Origin: Filimonas zeae
Lineage (GTDB): Bacteria; Bacteroidota; Bacteroidia; Chitinophagales; Chitinophagaceae
NCBI RefSeq assembly: GCF_014641615.1
Contig: NZ_BMIB01000003.1
Location: 124,001 to 188,000 of the forward strand
DNA length: 64,000 nt
Reading direction: 5' to 3'
Below, one piece after another: positions 17,549 to 27,051 of the stretch. A program made the position numbers and the translations under genes. A model generated the notes under the pieces. It saw only the letters and a program-made list of their open reading frames with translations, was not told the DNA's origin and did no database searches. Numbering within the stretch: the stretch's first letter is position 1; every line of letters starts with the position of its first letter.

Positions 17549-18889
17549 ATGCGCAGGTGGCTGTATAGCATCTCTTTTTATTTTACAGGTTTATTTTATG
17601 CCTGCTGTGGCGGTATAGTTATAGCGCTGATACTGGCTTTTTTCTTTCCCGTGCTGGAGTTGGTAGCGCTGATAGGGCTGGCATGCCTGTGTATTGCGGT
17701 AGTAATGGATCTGGTAATGATATACACCCGCAAAGTGCCGGTTAAGGCAGAGCGGGTGGTGGGGGAGCGGTTCAGCAACAGTGATGAAAACAGGGTGCAG
17801 ATTCATATAGCCAATCTGCTGCCGTATAAAATAGATATCACGGTTATTGATGAACTGCCTTATCAGCTACAGGTACGCAACTGGAAAACAGCACTAACGG
17901 TGGTGCCGGGCATTACTTCTACCATTACCTATACAGTAAAGCCGGTAGAACGTGGCGTTTACCGGTTTGGGCACATCAACGTATTTATTACCGGCATACT
18001 TAAAATGGTTAGCCGGCAGGTGCTATGCGGCGAAGAAAAGGCTGTAGCGGTTTACCCGTCTTACCTGCAGATGCGCCGCTTTGAACTGATGGTAAACACC
18101 AGCCAGTTGCAGGAGGCAGGTACCCGCCGCCTGCGTAAGCTGGGCAACAGCCTGGAGTTTGAGCAAATAAGGGAGTATGTGCTGGGCGATGACTACCGTA
18201 CCATTAACTGGCAGGCTACCGCGCGCAAAAGTGCCATTATGGTAAACCATTTTATGGATGAGCGCAGCCAGCAGGTAATCTGCCTGATTGATAAAGGACG
18301 TACCATGAAAATGCCTTTTGAAGGGCTTTCGCTGCTGGATTATGCCATTAATGCTTCGCTGGCACTGGGTAATCTGGTGTTGCATAAACAGGATAAAGCA
18401 GGCCTGCTTACTTTCGGAAGCACTATAGGGCAGTTTATTCCGCCCGACAAAAAGGCTACACAACTTTCCCTTATTATCGAGGCGCTGTACCGGCAGGAAA
18501 CTGATTTTATGGACAGCAATTTTGAAGCACTGTACTCGGTGGTGCGTTACAAAATAAAACAACGTAGTCTGCTGATGCTGTTTACCAACTTTGAAAGTAC
18601 ATATGGGCTGGAGCGGCAATTGCCCTATTTAAAAAAGCTGGCGGCACACCATCCGTTGCTGGTGGTGTTTTTTAATAACACAGAATTGTCGCAACTGATA
18701 GAGCAGCGGGCCAACACATTGGAAGAGATATACACGCAAACGGTGGCGGCCAAATTTGCTTTTGAAAAAAAGCAGATGGTGCGCGAACTGCATAAACACG
18801 GAATTATGTCGCTACTTACCACTCCGGAGCAGTTAACGGCCGATACATTAAATAAATACTTTGAGTTGAAGGCGAGGCAGGTAATGTAA
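17549..18889 (+). CDS. DUF58 domain membrane protein
   Basis: A 446-residue protein with two N-terminal transmembrane segments (about 5-55). A beta-rich region follows, then the conserved DUF58 segment (EFEQIREYVLGDDYRTINWQATARKSAIMVNHFMDE) leading into a von Willebrand A-like fold (VICLIDKGRTM). The metal-site DxSxS is replaced by DKGRT, as often seen in DUF58 proteins. It begins one base after the moxR stop and closes the operon. Probable MoxR partner; molecular function unknown. Confidence 0.9.
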   Translation: MRRWLYSISFYFTGLFYACCGGIVIALILAFFFPVLELVALIGLACLCIAVVMDLVMIYTRKVPVKAERVVGERFSNSDENRVQIHIANLLPYKIDITVIDELPYQLQVRNWKTALTVVPGITSTITYTVKPVERGVYRFGHINVFITGILKMVSRQVLCGEEKAVAVYPSYLQMRRFELMVNTSQLQEAGTRRLRKLGNSLEFEQIREYVLGDDYRTINWQATARKSAIMVNHFMDERSQQVICLIDKGRTMKMPFEGLSLLDYAINASLALGNLVLHKQDKAGLLTFGSTIGQFIPPDKKATQLSLIIEALYRQETDFMDSNFEALYSVVRYKIKQRSLLMLFTNFESTYGLERQLPYLKKLAAHHPLLVVFFNNTELSQLIEQRANTLEEIYTQTVAAKFAFEKKQMVRELHKHGIMSLLTTPEQLTADTLNKYFELKARQVM

Positions 18890-19019
18890 CCAAAAGATAA
18901 CAGAATACCCCTGAAAACACACCTTATTCAAGGGTTGAAGGCCAAATTTAGTACGAAATCGTTAGTCAATCCCCGGAAACACAGTTACCTTTGCGCCCTG
19001 AAAAAACAGGAAGTATTGT

Positions 19020-20297
19020 ATGAGAATGGTAATTATTGGTGGTGGGTTTGCTGGATTGCAGCTGGCACGCCGCCTGAATAACAAAGAGGGCGTTGAGGTT
19101 TTGCTGATTGACAGATTTAACTATCACCAGTTTCAACCCTTATTTTATCAGGTAGCTACCGGCGGTCTCGACGCCAGTAACATATCTTTTCCCCTGCGCA
19201 AAGTATTTCATGACAGCAAAAACGTACGTTTCAGGCTGGCTGAAGTAAAAAACATCGACGCTAATTCCAATACGGTACAAACCGATATCGGTGATTTTGA
19301 GTATGATACGCTGGTACTGGCAACCGGTGCGGGAACCAACTTTTTTGGTAACAGCAACCTGGAAAAGTTTGCTTACCCCATGAAGTCTACTTCCGAGGCG
19401 CTTCAACTGCGTCACCACCTCATCCACAACTTTGAAGAGGCGTTGAACGCCAAATCTGAAGAAGATCTTCAGCAGATGATGAACATAGTGGTAGTAGGTG
19501 CAGGCCCTACCGGTGTGGAAGTGAGTGGAACCCTGGCAGAAATGAAAAACAAGGTACTGCCTAAAGACTATCCGGAGCTGGACTTTAACAACATGCAGAT
19601 TTTTCTGCTGGAAGGTTCCAACCACACACTGTTAAACATGAGCGAGAAAAGCCGCGAGCAAAGCGAGCGTTATCTGCGCGATCTGGGTGTGAACGTACAA
19701 CTGAACACCATTGTTAAAGATTACGACGGCCGTTTTGTAACCCTTACCAACGGCGAAAAAATATCTACCAGAACCGTTATCTGGGCGGCAGGTATTAAAG
19801 GCAATGTGCCTAAGGGCGTAAACCCTGAACTGGTGGTTCGTGGCAACCGTATTAAAGTAGACCGTTACAATAAGGTACAGGGCTATTATAATGTGTACGC
19901 CATTGGCGACATCTCTTACATGGAAACGCCTAAATATCCTAACGGGCATCCGCAGCTGGCTAACGTGGCTATTAACCAGGGCAAAACCCTTGCTGAGAAC
20001 ATTCTGAAGCAGGTACGCAACAAACAGGAAGCTCTTACTGAGTTTGAATATAAAGACAAAGGAAGCATGGCAACTGTGGGCCGCCACAAAGCCGTAGTGG
20101 ATATGCCTAAACCTAAAATACACTTTGGTGGATTACTCGCCTGGTTTGTATGGATGGGCTTACACCTGGTACTGATTCTGGGCGTTAAAAACCGTTTACA
20201 GATTTTCCTGAACTGGTTTTATAAGTACTTTACTTTTGACCAGAGCTTACGTTTATTATTCGAGGACTTTTATAAAAATAGAAAAGAGGGGAATTAA
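19020..20297 (+). CDS. ndh: Type II NADH dehydrogenase (NDH-2)
   Basis: A 425-residue FAD-dependent pyridine nucleotide oxidoreductase that passes electrons from NADH to quinone without proton pumping. The FAD site is MVIIGGGFAGLQLARRL at the N-terminus and the NAD site is VVVGAGPTGVEVSGTLAEM (about residue 160). The second flavin motif is YAIGDISYM. The C-terminus (LLAWFVWMGLHLVLILG) is the amphipathic membrane-binding helix region of NDH-2. The sequence TACCTTTG at 18986-18993 is a -7-like element 26 bases before the start. Confidence 0.92.
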   Translation: MRMVIIGGGFAGLQLARRLNNKEGVEVLLIDRFNYHQFQPLFYQVATGGLDASNISFPLRKVFHDSKNVRFRLAEVKNIDANSNTVQTDIGDFEYDTLVLATGAGTNFFGNSNLEKFAYPMKSTSEALQLRHHLIHNFEEALNAKSEEDLQQMMNIVVVGAGPTGVEVSGTLAEMKNKVLPKDYPELDFNNMQIFLLEGSNHTLLNMSEKSREQSERYLRDLGVNVQLNTIVKDYDGRFVTLTNGEKISTRTVIWAAGIKGNVPKGVNPELVVRGNRIKVDRYNKVQGYYNVYAIGDISYMETPKYPNGHPQLANVAINQGKTLAENILKQVRNKQEALTEFEYKDKGSMATVGRHKAVVDMPKPKIHFGGLLAWFVWMGLHLVLILGVKNRLQIFLNWFYKYFTFDQSLRLLFEDFYKNRKEGN

Positions 20298-20315
20298 TTC
20301 CCCTCTTTTTTTGTT
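20282..20315 (+). terminator. Terminator after ndh
   Basis: Stem AAAAGAGGGG/CCCCTCTTTT with a short AATTAATT centre that can itself pair, followed by a run of T. It overlaps the end of the coding region. Confidence 0.8.
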
Positions 20316-20529
20316 CTTTTTGTGGATTCCGGTGTATGCTTGTACCGGATATTTTGTACAATTCTGGTATTTTACGTTACGTATGCAGTTTTTATATAAC
20401 ATGGCATAGTTTTTTACATTATAAGCAGGTCCGTCATTTGATTCCTTTGAGAATTTTGCCAGCAACCGGTCACTGTAGAATCTATAACTATGATGGGTAG
20501 GTAAAAAAGCAAGGAAAAGAAGCGGGCAG

Positions 20530-20557
20530 AAGGTGTGTCCTAAACAGGGTACACCTT
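20530..20557 (+). promoter_or_regulatory. Leader hairpin upstream of the kinase-CheR-CheB operon
   Basis: AAGGTGTGTCC and GGGTACACCTT can form an 11-bp RNA stem with two G-U pairs around a 6-base loop. It lies 30 bases before the first kinase start. A weak T-rich tail follows (TTCTTG). It may be an attenuator or an mRNA-stabilising structure; no terminator function can be assigned from sequence. The rest of the 290-base gap after ndh shows no gene. Confidence 0.4.
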
Positions 20558-20587
20558 TCTTGTAACATCAACCCCTAAGAGGCTGCT

Positions 20588-22168
20588 ATGATACTGATTG
20601 TAGACGACAGGCAGGAGAACATATATTCACTTCAGAAGATACTAGAGTTAAATCACTTTGAGGTTGATTCGGCTACATCGGGTGAAGATGCGTTAAAAAA
20701 AATTCTGAAGAATACCTATGAACTCATTATTCTGGACGTACAAATGCCCGGCATGGATGGTTTTGAGGTTGCTGAAACCATCAAGGGGTACAGCCGTACC
20801 AAAGACGTTCCTATCATTTTTTTGTCGGCCGTTAATATAGAAAAGAAATTCATCACCCGCGGATATACCTCCGGGGGTATTGATTATATAGCCAAGCCAT
20901 TTGACCCCGATATCCTGTTGCTGAAAGTAAAAACCTTTTACCGGTTGCAGCAACAAACCAACGAACTCAACGCCATTCACAAAGCTTTACGGGAAGAAAT
21001 TGAATTCCGCAAACAGGCGGAGAGCGATCTGTCGCAAAGTGTGGAAGAGCTGCACAGTATACTGCAATCTATTCCGCAGATCGCTTTCACCGCCAATGCA
21101 GGCGGGGCTATTGAATTTATTAACCAGCACTGGTACACCTACAGCAGAGATAAGAATGTACTGCCTAAAACAGCCCCGGGCGAGCTGAGCGTATCTGACT
21201 GTATACGCGAAGCTATCGGTAATGCAGGGTCGTACGTGGCCGAGGTGCGCATACGTCCGCTGGAGGCCGGAGAATACCGTTTTCATACCTTAACTATGAC
21301 ACCCATTCGCAAACACGACAAAATTGTAAAATGGGTGGGTATGTTTACAGATATACATGAGCAAAAAACGGCTAACCAGCTGTTGGAGCAGCGGGTGGCC
21401 GAACGTACTTTACAGCTGCAGAACAGCAACTACGAGCTGGAAGCTACCAACCACGAGTTGCAGCAGTTTGCCTACATTGCCTCACACGATTTAAAAGAGC
21501 CACTGCGTAAAATTCACTTCTTCAGCGATCTTATCAAGAACAGGCATCTTAAAAACAATACCGATGCCATGGCAGATATGGATAAGATTATCCGTTCTTC
21601 CGAACGCATGCGCAGCCTTATCATGGATATTCTGGATTACTCCAGGGTATCGTTACCGGAGCATTTTGAGGTTACCGATATCAACAGCGTGGTAAATGAT
21701 ATACTGGCCGATATGGAAATGCTGATAACGGAAAAGAATGCCACGGTACAGGTAGCAACACTACCTGCATTAGAGGTTAACCGCTCGCAGATACGGCAGG
21801 TGTTTCAGAACATTGTTAGCAATGCGCTTAAGTTTTCACGCGAAGCGGCTACGCCGGTTATTGATATAAAAGCCTGGTTGGTAAAGGAGAAAAGTTTTCA
21901 GGCCCAGGCTGATGAGGGGGGCAGGTATTGCCGCATTGAAATAATGGACAACGGTATAGGCTTTAACGAAAAGTACCTGGATAAAATATTTGTGATTTTT
22001 CAGCGCCTTAATTCGCGGGAAGAATATGAAGGTACCGGTATAGGCCTGGCCATAGTTAAGAAAATTGTAGATACCCACAAAGGATTAATTACCGCCGAAA
22101 GCGAAGAAGGCACCGGCAGCAAATTTATTATTGTATTGCCCGTTTACCAGAACGAACCCCTTACATAA
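20588..22168 (+). CDS. Receiver-PAS-histidine kinase
   Basis: A 526-residue soluble kinase. The receiver (about 1-120) shows LIVDDRQENIYSL, acceptor Asp in ILDVQMPGMDGFE, and Lys in IAKPFDPD. A PAS-like domain (about 150-260) and a short coiled coil follow. The HisKA box is IASHDLKEPLRKIHFF with His about 300. The ATPase part has NIVSNALKFS, DNGIGFNEKYLDK and GTGIGLAIVKK. First gene of a five-gene run ending in cheR-cheB; the next kinase begins six bases after its stop. Confidence 0.93.
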   Translation: MILIVDDRQENIYSLQKILELNHFEVDSATSGEDALKKILKNTYELIILDVQMPGMDGFEVAETIKGYSRTKDVPIIFLSAVNIEKKFITRGYTSGGIDYIAKPFDPDILLLKVKTFYRLQQQTNELNAIHKALREEIEFRKQAESDLSQSVEELHSILQSIPQIAFTANAGGAIEFINQHWYTYSRDKNVLPKTAPGELSVSDCIREAIGNAGSYVAEVRIRPLEAGEYRFHTLTMTPIRKHDKIVKWVGMFTDIHEQKTANQLLEQRVAERTLQLQNSNYELEATNHELQQFAYIASHDLKEPLRKIHFFSDLIKNRHLKNNTDAMADMDKIIRSSERMRSLIMDILDYSRVSLPEHFEVTDINSVVNDILADMEMLITEKNATVQVATLPALEVNRSQIRQVFQNIVSNALKFSREAATPVIDIKAWLVKEKSFQAQADEGGRYCRIEIMDNGIGFNEKYLDKIFVIFQRLNSREEYEGTGIGLAIVKKIVDTHKGLITAESEEGTGSKFIIVLPVYQNEPLT

Positions 22169-22174
22169 AACAAC

Positions 22175-25100
22175 ATGGAAAAAAAAGCAAAGGAAATGAA
22201 GTCGGCTTTTAAAAGAAACATGCTTATTGGCTTTGGTATTTCCCTGTTGCTGCTTATTGTAAGTGCCATAGCATCTTACAACAGCATACAAGGCCTTATC
22301 ACCAGCACCCGGTGGGTAACACATACGCAAAAGGTAATAGAAAACCTGGAGAAATCTATTTCGTACCTAAAAGATGCCGAAACCAGCCAGCGTGGCTTTT
22401 TGCTTACCGGTAAGGCCAGCTTTCTATCTCCGTACAATGGCGCTTACGATAGTGCCACGGCCTGTGTAAGGCGGGTAAAAACGCTTACCACAGATAACCG
22501 GCAGCAGCAGGTAAACTGCGAACAGTTACTGGATATTGTAAACAACCGCATGAGCCAGCTGCGTATTCTGATTGACAAAAAGAAGGATGGGCAGGCTATT
22601 GAAATGGACGACCTGGAAGCAGGTAAGCGTAACATGGATGCGGCACGCGCACTGGTGGATGTAATGATTACACAGGAGCAGGTGTTGCTGGCCGAAAGAA
22701 CCGGCAGTATGACAAAATTTGCCGAGTATACCCCTAATATTATTCTTATTGCTACAGCATTGGCCTTCTTAATTACCATCATATCTCTGATAAGGGTAAA
22801 CAGCGATTTTGAAAAAAGGTCTCTGTTACAACTGGCACTGGAAGCAAAGGATGCAGATATTACCCGCCGCATTAACCTTATCAGCGATATTGCCAATAAA
22901 ATTGCAGAGGGCGAATATGGTACCCGCGCAGCGGATGAAGGCAGGGACGGATTGGGCGAACTGGCATTTTCTGTAAACCGCATGGCAGCATCGCTGGAAA
23001 ACAGTTTTACTGCTTTGTCTGATAAAGAATGGCTGCAAACCGGTATAGCCACCCTGAACGATAAAATGCTGGGTGAATATAACCTGCAGTTGCTGGCGTA
23101 CAATGTAACAGAATTTATAGCGCATTACACACACAGCCAGGTGGGGGCCTTTTACCTGAAAGAAACCGACAAAATGCTGCGTTATATTAACGGATATGCC
23201 TTTAGGGTTACCAAAGAAAGAGAAATGGTGGCTTTAGGCGATGGTATAACCGGCCAGTGTGCAGCCAGCGGCATTGAAATAAGGTTGAAGGATATACCTG
23301 TTAATCAGCTTACCATCAGTTATGCTGCCGGTGAAATAAAGCCGGTAGATGTGGTGGCTTTTCCGGTGGTGTTTGAAAGGCAGGTGGTAGGGGTAATAGA
23401 ACTGGCTTCGCTGCAAACTTATACCGAAAATGACCTGGCTTTTATCCGCGCTGTATCGCACAACATAGGTGTTATTATCAACAGCATAGAAAACAGGAAG
23501 AAGTTGCAGGAACTGCTGGAAGAAACGCAATCGCAGGCAGAAGAACTGCAAGCGCAACACAGCGAACTGGAGAATATTAACGCCGAACTGGAAATTCAAA
23601 CGCAGAAACTACAGGCTTCTGAAGAAGAACTGAAAGTACAGCAGGAGGAACTGAAAGAGGCCAATACCGAACTGGAAGAAAGAACCCGCCTGCTGGAAGA
23701 AAAGAACAACCTTATTTTTGAACGCAATATTGAAATACAGCGTAAAGCGGAGCAGCTGGCGTTAAGTACCAAGTATAAGTCAGAGTTTCTGGCTAATATG
23801 TCGCACGAGCTGCGTACTCCATTAAACTCCATTCTGCTGTTATCCCGCTTAATGTCGGAAAATAACGATAAAAACCTTACCAGAGAACAGATAGAGTATG
23901 CCAATGTAATACTCAGTTCCGGCCATGGATTGTTATCGCTGATTGATGAAATACTGGATCTGTCTAAAATTGAGGCAGGCAAAATGGAACTGGAATACTC
24001 CAACGTGCAGGTAAACGATGTAGCCGCTGATATGAAAGCGTTGTTTAACCCGCTTGCCCGTGAAAAAGGGGTGGAGTTTGAAGTACGGGTACATGAAGAA
24101 GTACCTGCTGCTTTTGAAACAGATAAAATGCGTCTGGAGCAGATTCTGAAAAACCTGTTATCCAATGCCCTGAAATTTACAGCAAGGGGCTATGTACGTA
24201 TGGATGTGAATGTGGCAGCCGGCAACAGTGCCATGCTTGCCTTTACGGTAAAAGATACCGGTATTGGTATTTCCAAAGACAAGCAACTGCTGATTTTTGA
24301 AGCCTTCCAGCAGGCCGATGGCTCTACCCGCCGCAAGTATGGCGGAACGGGTTTAGGCTTATCTATCAGCCGCGAACTGGTAAAACTGCTGGGTGGCAAC
24401 ATAACACTGGAAAGTACGGTTAACGAGGGCAGCGAGTTTACGGTATATATACCGGCAAACAAGGTGGCCGCCGAAAATGCTCTTGCGGCTTCTGACAAGG
24501 AGGAACTGATAAAAACCACACCTGCGCCGGAGGAGGTACCCGCAGAAGACGCCGAAGCAAGAGCGGCACAACGTGCAGAACGTTATATTTCTGATGTTAT
24601 TCCGGATAATATACCAGACGACCGCAGTACGGTACAACCGGGTGATAACTGTATACTGATTGTAGAGGACGATGTAAACTTTGCCCGTTCGCTACTGGAT
24701 TATACCCATAAAAAAGGCTATAAGGGCATAGTGAGTGTACGTGGTGATGAAGTAATGGAACTGGCCTCTATGTACCAGCCCGCAGGTATTCTGCTGGATA
24801 TTCAGTTGCCTGTTAAAGATGGCTGGGAGGTAATGGAAATGCTGAAAGCATCGCCGCTTACGAGGCATATACCGGTGCATATTATGTCATCACTGGAGTT
24901 CAGGTATCAGAGCCTGAGTAAGGGGGCGGTTGATTTCATCAATAAACCGGTAGCGTACGAGCAAATGCAGGATATCTTTAAAAAGATAGAGCAGGTGCTT
25001 ACTGCCAACCCGCGTAAGGTGCTGATTGTGGAAGAGAATACCAGACACGCCAAAGCGCTGGCTTACTTCCTGGAAACGCATGAGGTAAATGCTGAAATAA

Positions 25101-25825
25101 CTGATAATGTAAACGACAGTGTGCAGGCGCTTAACCAGCAACAGGTAAACTGCGTAATTCTGGATATGGGGGTTCCCGATCAGAATGCGTACGATACCCT
25201 GGAGGAAGTGAAGAAAAGGCCTGGCCTGGAAAACCTGCCTATTATTATATTTACCGGCAAAAGCCTGTCCAGGGCAGAAGAGCTGCGTATTAAGAAATAT
25301 GCTGATTCTATTGTTATTAAAACAGCCCATTCTTACAAGCGTATTCTGGATGAGGTATCGCTGTTTCTGCATCTGGTAGAAGAGAAAAAGGAAAGCGTGG
25401 AGCAGAACAGGCAATACCGTAACCTGGGCCAGTTGCAGGATGTGCTGAAAGGCAAAAAGGTGCTGATTGCGGATGACGATGTAAGGAACATTTACTCCTT
25501 AACCAAGGCGCTGGAGGCGTTTCATATGAATGTTATTTCTGCCATGGATGGCCGGGAGGCGCTGAGGCAGCTGGAAATACATCCGGATACAGATATTGTG
25601 CTGATGGATATGATGATGCCGGAAATGGATGGCTACGAAAGTACACGCCTGATACGTGAAAAGCAGGCTTTCCGTAACCTGCCGGTAATAGCAGTTACGG
25701 CGAAGGCCATGACGGGCGACAGGGCTAAGTGCATCAGCGCCGGTGCTTCGGATTATATTACCAAACCGGTAGATATAGATCAGTTGCTTTCATTGTTACG
25801 TGTTTGGTTGTACGACAGAAACTAA
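22175..25825 (+). CDS. Large hybrid kinase: CHASE3-HAMP-GAF-HisKA-HATPase-REC-REC-REC
   Basis: A 1216-residue membrane kinase. It has two transmembrane helices (about 15-35 and 185-205) around a CHASE3 sensor (KDAETSQRGFLLTG). A HAMP region, a GAF domain (about 300-435) and a long Glu-rich coiled coil (about 440-530) follow. HisKA is MSHELRTPLN (His about 544) and the HATPase has NLLSNALKFT, DTGIGI and GGTGLGLSIS. Three receivers close the protein at about 825-940, 948-1065 and 1095-1214. Receivers one and three look complete (LLDIQLPVKDG, LMDMMMPEMDG). The middle one has LIVEENT, lacking the usual Asp pair, though Asp remains in ILDMGVPD. Confidence 0.94.
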   Translation: MEKKAKEMKSAFKRNMLIGFGISLLLLIVSAIASYNSIQGLITSTRWVTHTQKVIENLEKSISYLKDAETSQRGFLLTGKASFLSPYNGAYDSATACVRRVKTLTTDNRQQQVNCEQLLDIVNNRMSQLRILIDKKKDGQAIEMDDLEAGKRNMDAARALVDVMITQEQVLLAERTGSMTKFAEYTPNIILIATALAFLITIISLIRVNSDFEKRSLLQLALEAKDADITRRINLISDIANKIAEGEYGTRAADEGRDGLGELAFSVNRMAASLENSFTALSDKEWLQTGIATLNDKMLGEYNLQLLAYNVTEFIAHYTHSQVGAFYLKETDKMLRYINGYAFRVTKEREMVALGDGITGQCAASGIEIRLKDIPVNQLTISYAAGEIKPVDVVAFPVVFERQVVGVIELASLQTYTENDLAFIRAVSHNIGVIINSIENRKKLQELLEETQSQAEELQAQHSELENINAELEIQTQKLQASEEELKVQQEELKEANTELEERTRLLEEKNNLIFERNIEIQRKAEQLALSTKYKSEFLANMSHELRTPLNSILLLSRLMSENNDKNLTREQIEYANVILSSGHGLLSLIDEILDLSKIEAGKMELEYSNVQVNDVAADMKALFNPLAREKGVEFEVRVHEEVPAAFETDKMRLEQILKNLLSNALKFTARGYVRMDVNVAAGNSAMLAFTVKDTGIGISKDKQLLIFEAFQQADGSTRRKYGGTGLGLSISRELVKLLGGNITLESTVNEGSEFTVYIPANKVAAENALAASDKEELIKTTPAPEEVPAEDAEARAAQRAERYISDVIPDNIPDDRSTVQPGDNCILIVEDDVNFARSLLDYTHKKGYKGIVSVRGDEVMELASMYQPAGILLDIQLPVKDGWEVMEMLKASPLTRHIPVHIMSSLEFRYQSLSKGAVDFINKPVAYEQMQDIFKKIEQVLTANPRKVLIVEENTRHAKALAYFLETHEVNAEITDNVNDSVQALNQQQVNCVILDMGVPDQNAYDTLEEVKKRPGLENLPIIIFTGKSLSRAEELRIKKYADSIVIKTAHSYKRILDEVSLFLHLVEEKKESVEQNRQYRNLGQLQDVLKGKKVLIADDDVRNIYSLTKALEAFHMNVISAMDGREALRQLEIHPDTDIVLMDMMMPEMDGYESTRLIREKQAFRNLPVIAVTAKAMTGDRAKCISAGASDYITKPVDIDQLLSLLRVWLYDRN

Positions 25826-25849
25826 ATAGTTGAACCACGAAGTAGTATT

Positions 25850-26221
25850 ATGGGCAAGGATAAATTATTGATTGTAGACGATGATGCACGCAACATATTT
25901 GCGCTTTCGGCTGTGCTGAAAGCCAGGGGGTACACCTGCCTTGCTGCAGGAGATTTGCATGAGGCGTTGCATACCATGGCACAGGAGGAAGGCATAAAAG
26001 TTGTATTGCTGGATATGATGCTGCCGGAAATAGACGGATATGAAGCCCTGCCTGCCATTAAAGCTGTTGAAAAGTACAAGGGTATTCCAGTAATAGCTGT
26101 TACCGCACAGGCCATGGCGGGCGACCGCGAACGTTGCCTGCGTGCGGGTGCAGACGGGTACGTATCCAAGCCGGTGGATATTGATGAACTGATAAGATTA
26201 ATGAACGCTTTAATAGTATAA
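25850..26221 (+). CDS. Single-domain response regulator
   Basis: A 123-residue CheY-like receiver without output domain. It has the acid pair in LIVDDDARNIF, acceptor Asp in LLDMMLPEIDGYE, Thr/Ala in IAVTAQAM and Lys in YVSKPVDIDEL. It strongly resembles the third receiver of the preceding hybrid kinase, suggesting duplication. It is probably a phosphate shuttle or sink within this operon. Confidence 0.93.
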   Translation: MGKDKLLIVDDDARNIFALSAVLKARGYTCLAAGDLHEALHTMAQEEGIKVVLLDMMLPEIDGYEALPAIKAVEKYKGIPVIAVTAQAMAGDRERCLRAGADGYVSKPVDIDELIRLMNALIV

Positions 26222-26226
26222 CCGGC

Positions 26227-27051
26227 TTGGAAAATACATATATTCATGATCATGAAATAGATATTCTGTTAAACGATGTAGTCAGCTTGTATGGATACGA
26301 TTTTTCAGAATATGCGCGGGCTTCTTTAGGCAGGCGTATTAACCGTTTGTTTGCGCTGGATAAGTTTCCTTCCTTTGCTGAGTTCCGGTATAAGATAAGA
26401 ACAGATGCCGATTACTTCAGCCGTTTTGTGGAAGAAATTACCGTAAACGTAACGGAAATGTTCCGCGATCCTTCGTTTTACAAAGCCTTACGCGAAGAGG
26501 TGTTACCTGTTCTGGCCACACATCCTTTTATACGCATATGGCATGCAGGCTGCTCCACAGGAGAGGAAGTGTTTTCTATGGCTATTCTGTTACAGGAAGC
26601 CAATCTGTTACATAAATCGCTTTTATACGCAACGGATATAAACCCTAAGGTGCTGGAAAAGCTGCGTACGGGTATGTTCCCTTTAAGCCAGATGAAGCAG
26701 TATTCTGAAAACTATATAGCTTCGGGCGGTAAAGAAGATTTTTCGAAGTATTACACTGCCAACTACGAAAGGGCCCGGTTTGATGCCAGCCTGAGTAAAA
26801 GCATTATTGTAAGTACGCATAACCTGGTTTCAGACCGGTCTTTTAATGAATTTCAGTTAATTGTTTGCAGAAACGTACTCATTTATTTCGACCGGCCGCT
26901 GAAAGACAAAGCTTTTGTGCTTTTTGATGAAAGTCTGGAAAAGCTGGGCTTTCTGGCGTTGGGCTCCAAAGAAAACCTGAAGTTTTCGCCGGTGGCACAC
27001 AAGTTCAGACAGTTGGATAACAAACAGAAGATATGGAGGAAAATAGAATAA
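26227..27051 (+). CDS. cheR: CheR-type protein-glutamate methyltransferase
   Basis: A 274-residue S-adenosylmethionine-dependent methyltransferase. The TTG at 26227, five bases after the preceding stop, gives a complete N-terminal helical domain (ILLNDVVSLYGYDFSEYARASLGRRINRL). The SAM-binding core follows (IRIWHAGCSTGEEVFSMAI, YATDINPKVLEK, LIVCRNVLIYF). CheR usually methylates glutamates of chemoreceptors, but no receptor gene is present here. In Bacteroidota and proteobacteria such CheR-CheB pairs also accompany PAS/GAF hybrid kinases. It overlaps the cheB start by 19 bases. Confidence 0.93.
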   Translation: MENTYIHDHEIDILLNDVVSLYGYDFSEYARASLGRRINRLFALDKFPSFAEFRYKIRTDADYFSRFVEEITVNVTEMFRDPSFYKALREEVLPVLATHPFIRIWHAGCSTGEEVFSMAILLQEANLLHKSLLYATDINPKVLEKLRTGMFPLSQMKQYSENYIASGGKEDFSKYYTANYERARFDASLSKSIIVSTHNLVSDRSFNEFQLIVCRNVLIYFDRPLKDKAFVLFDESLEKLGFLALGSKENLKFSPVAHKFRQLDNKQKIWRKIE

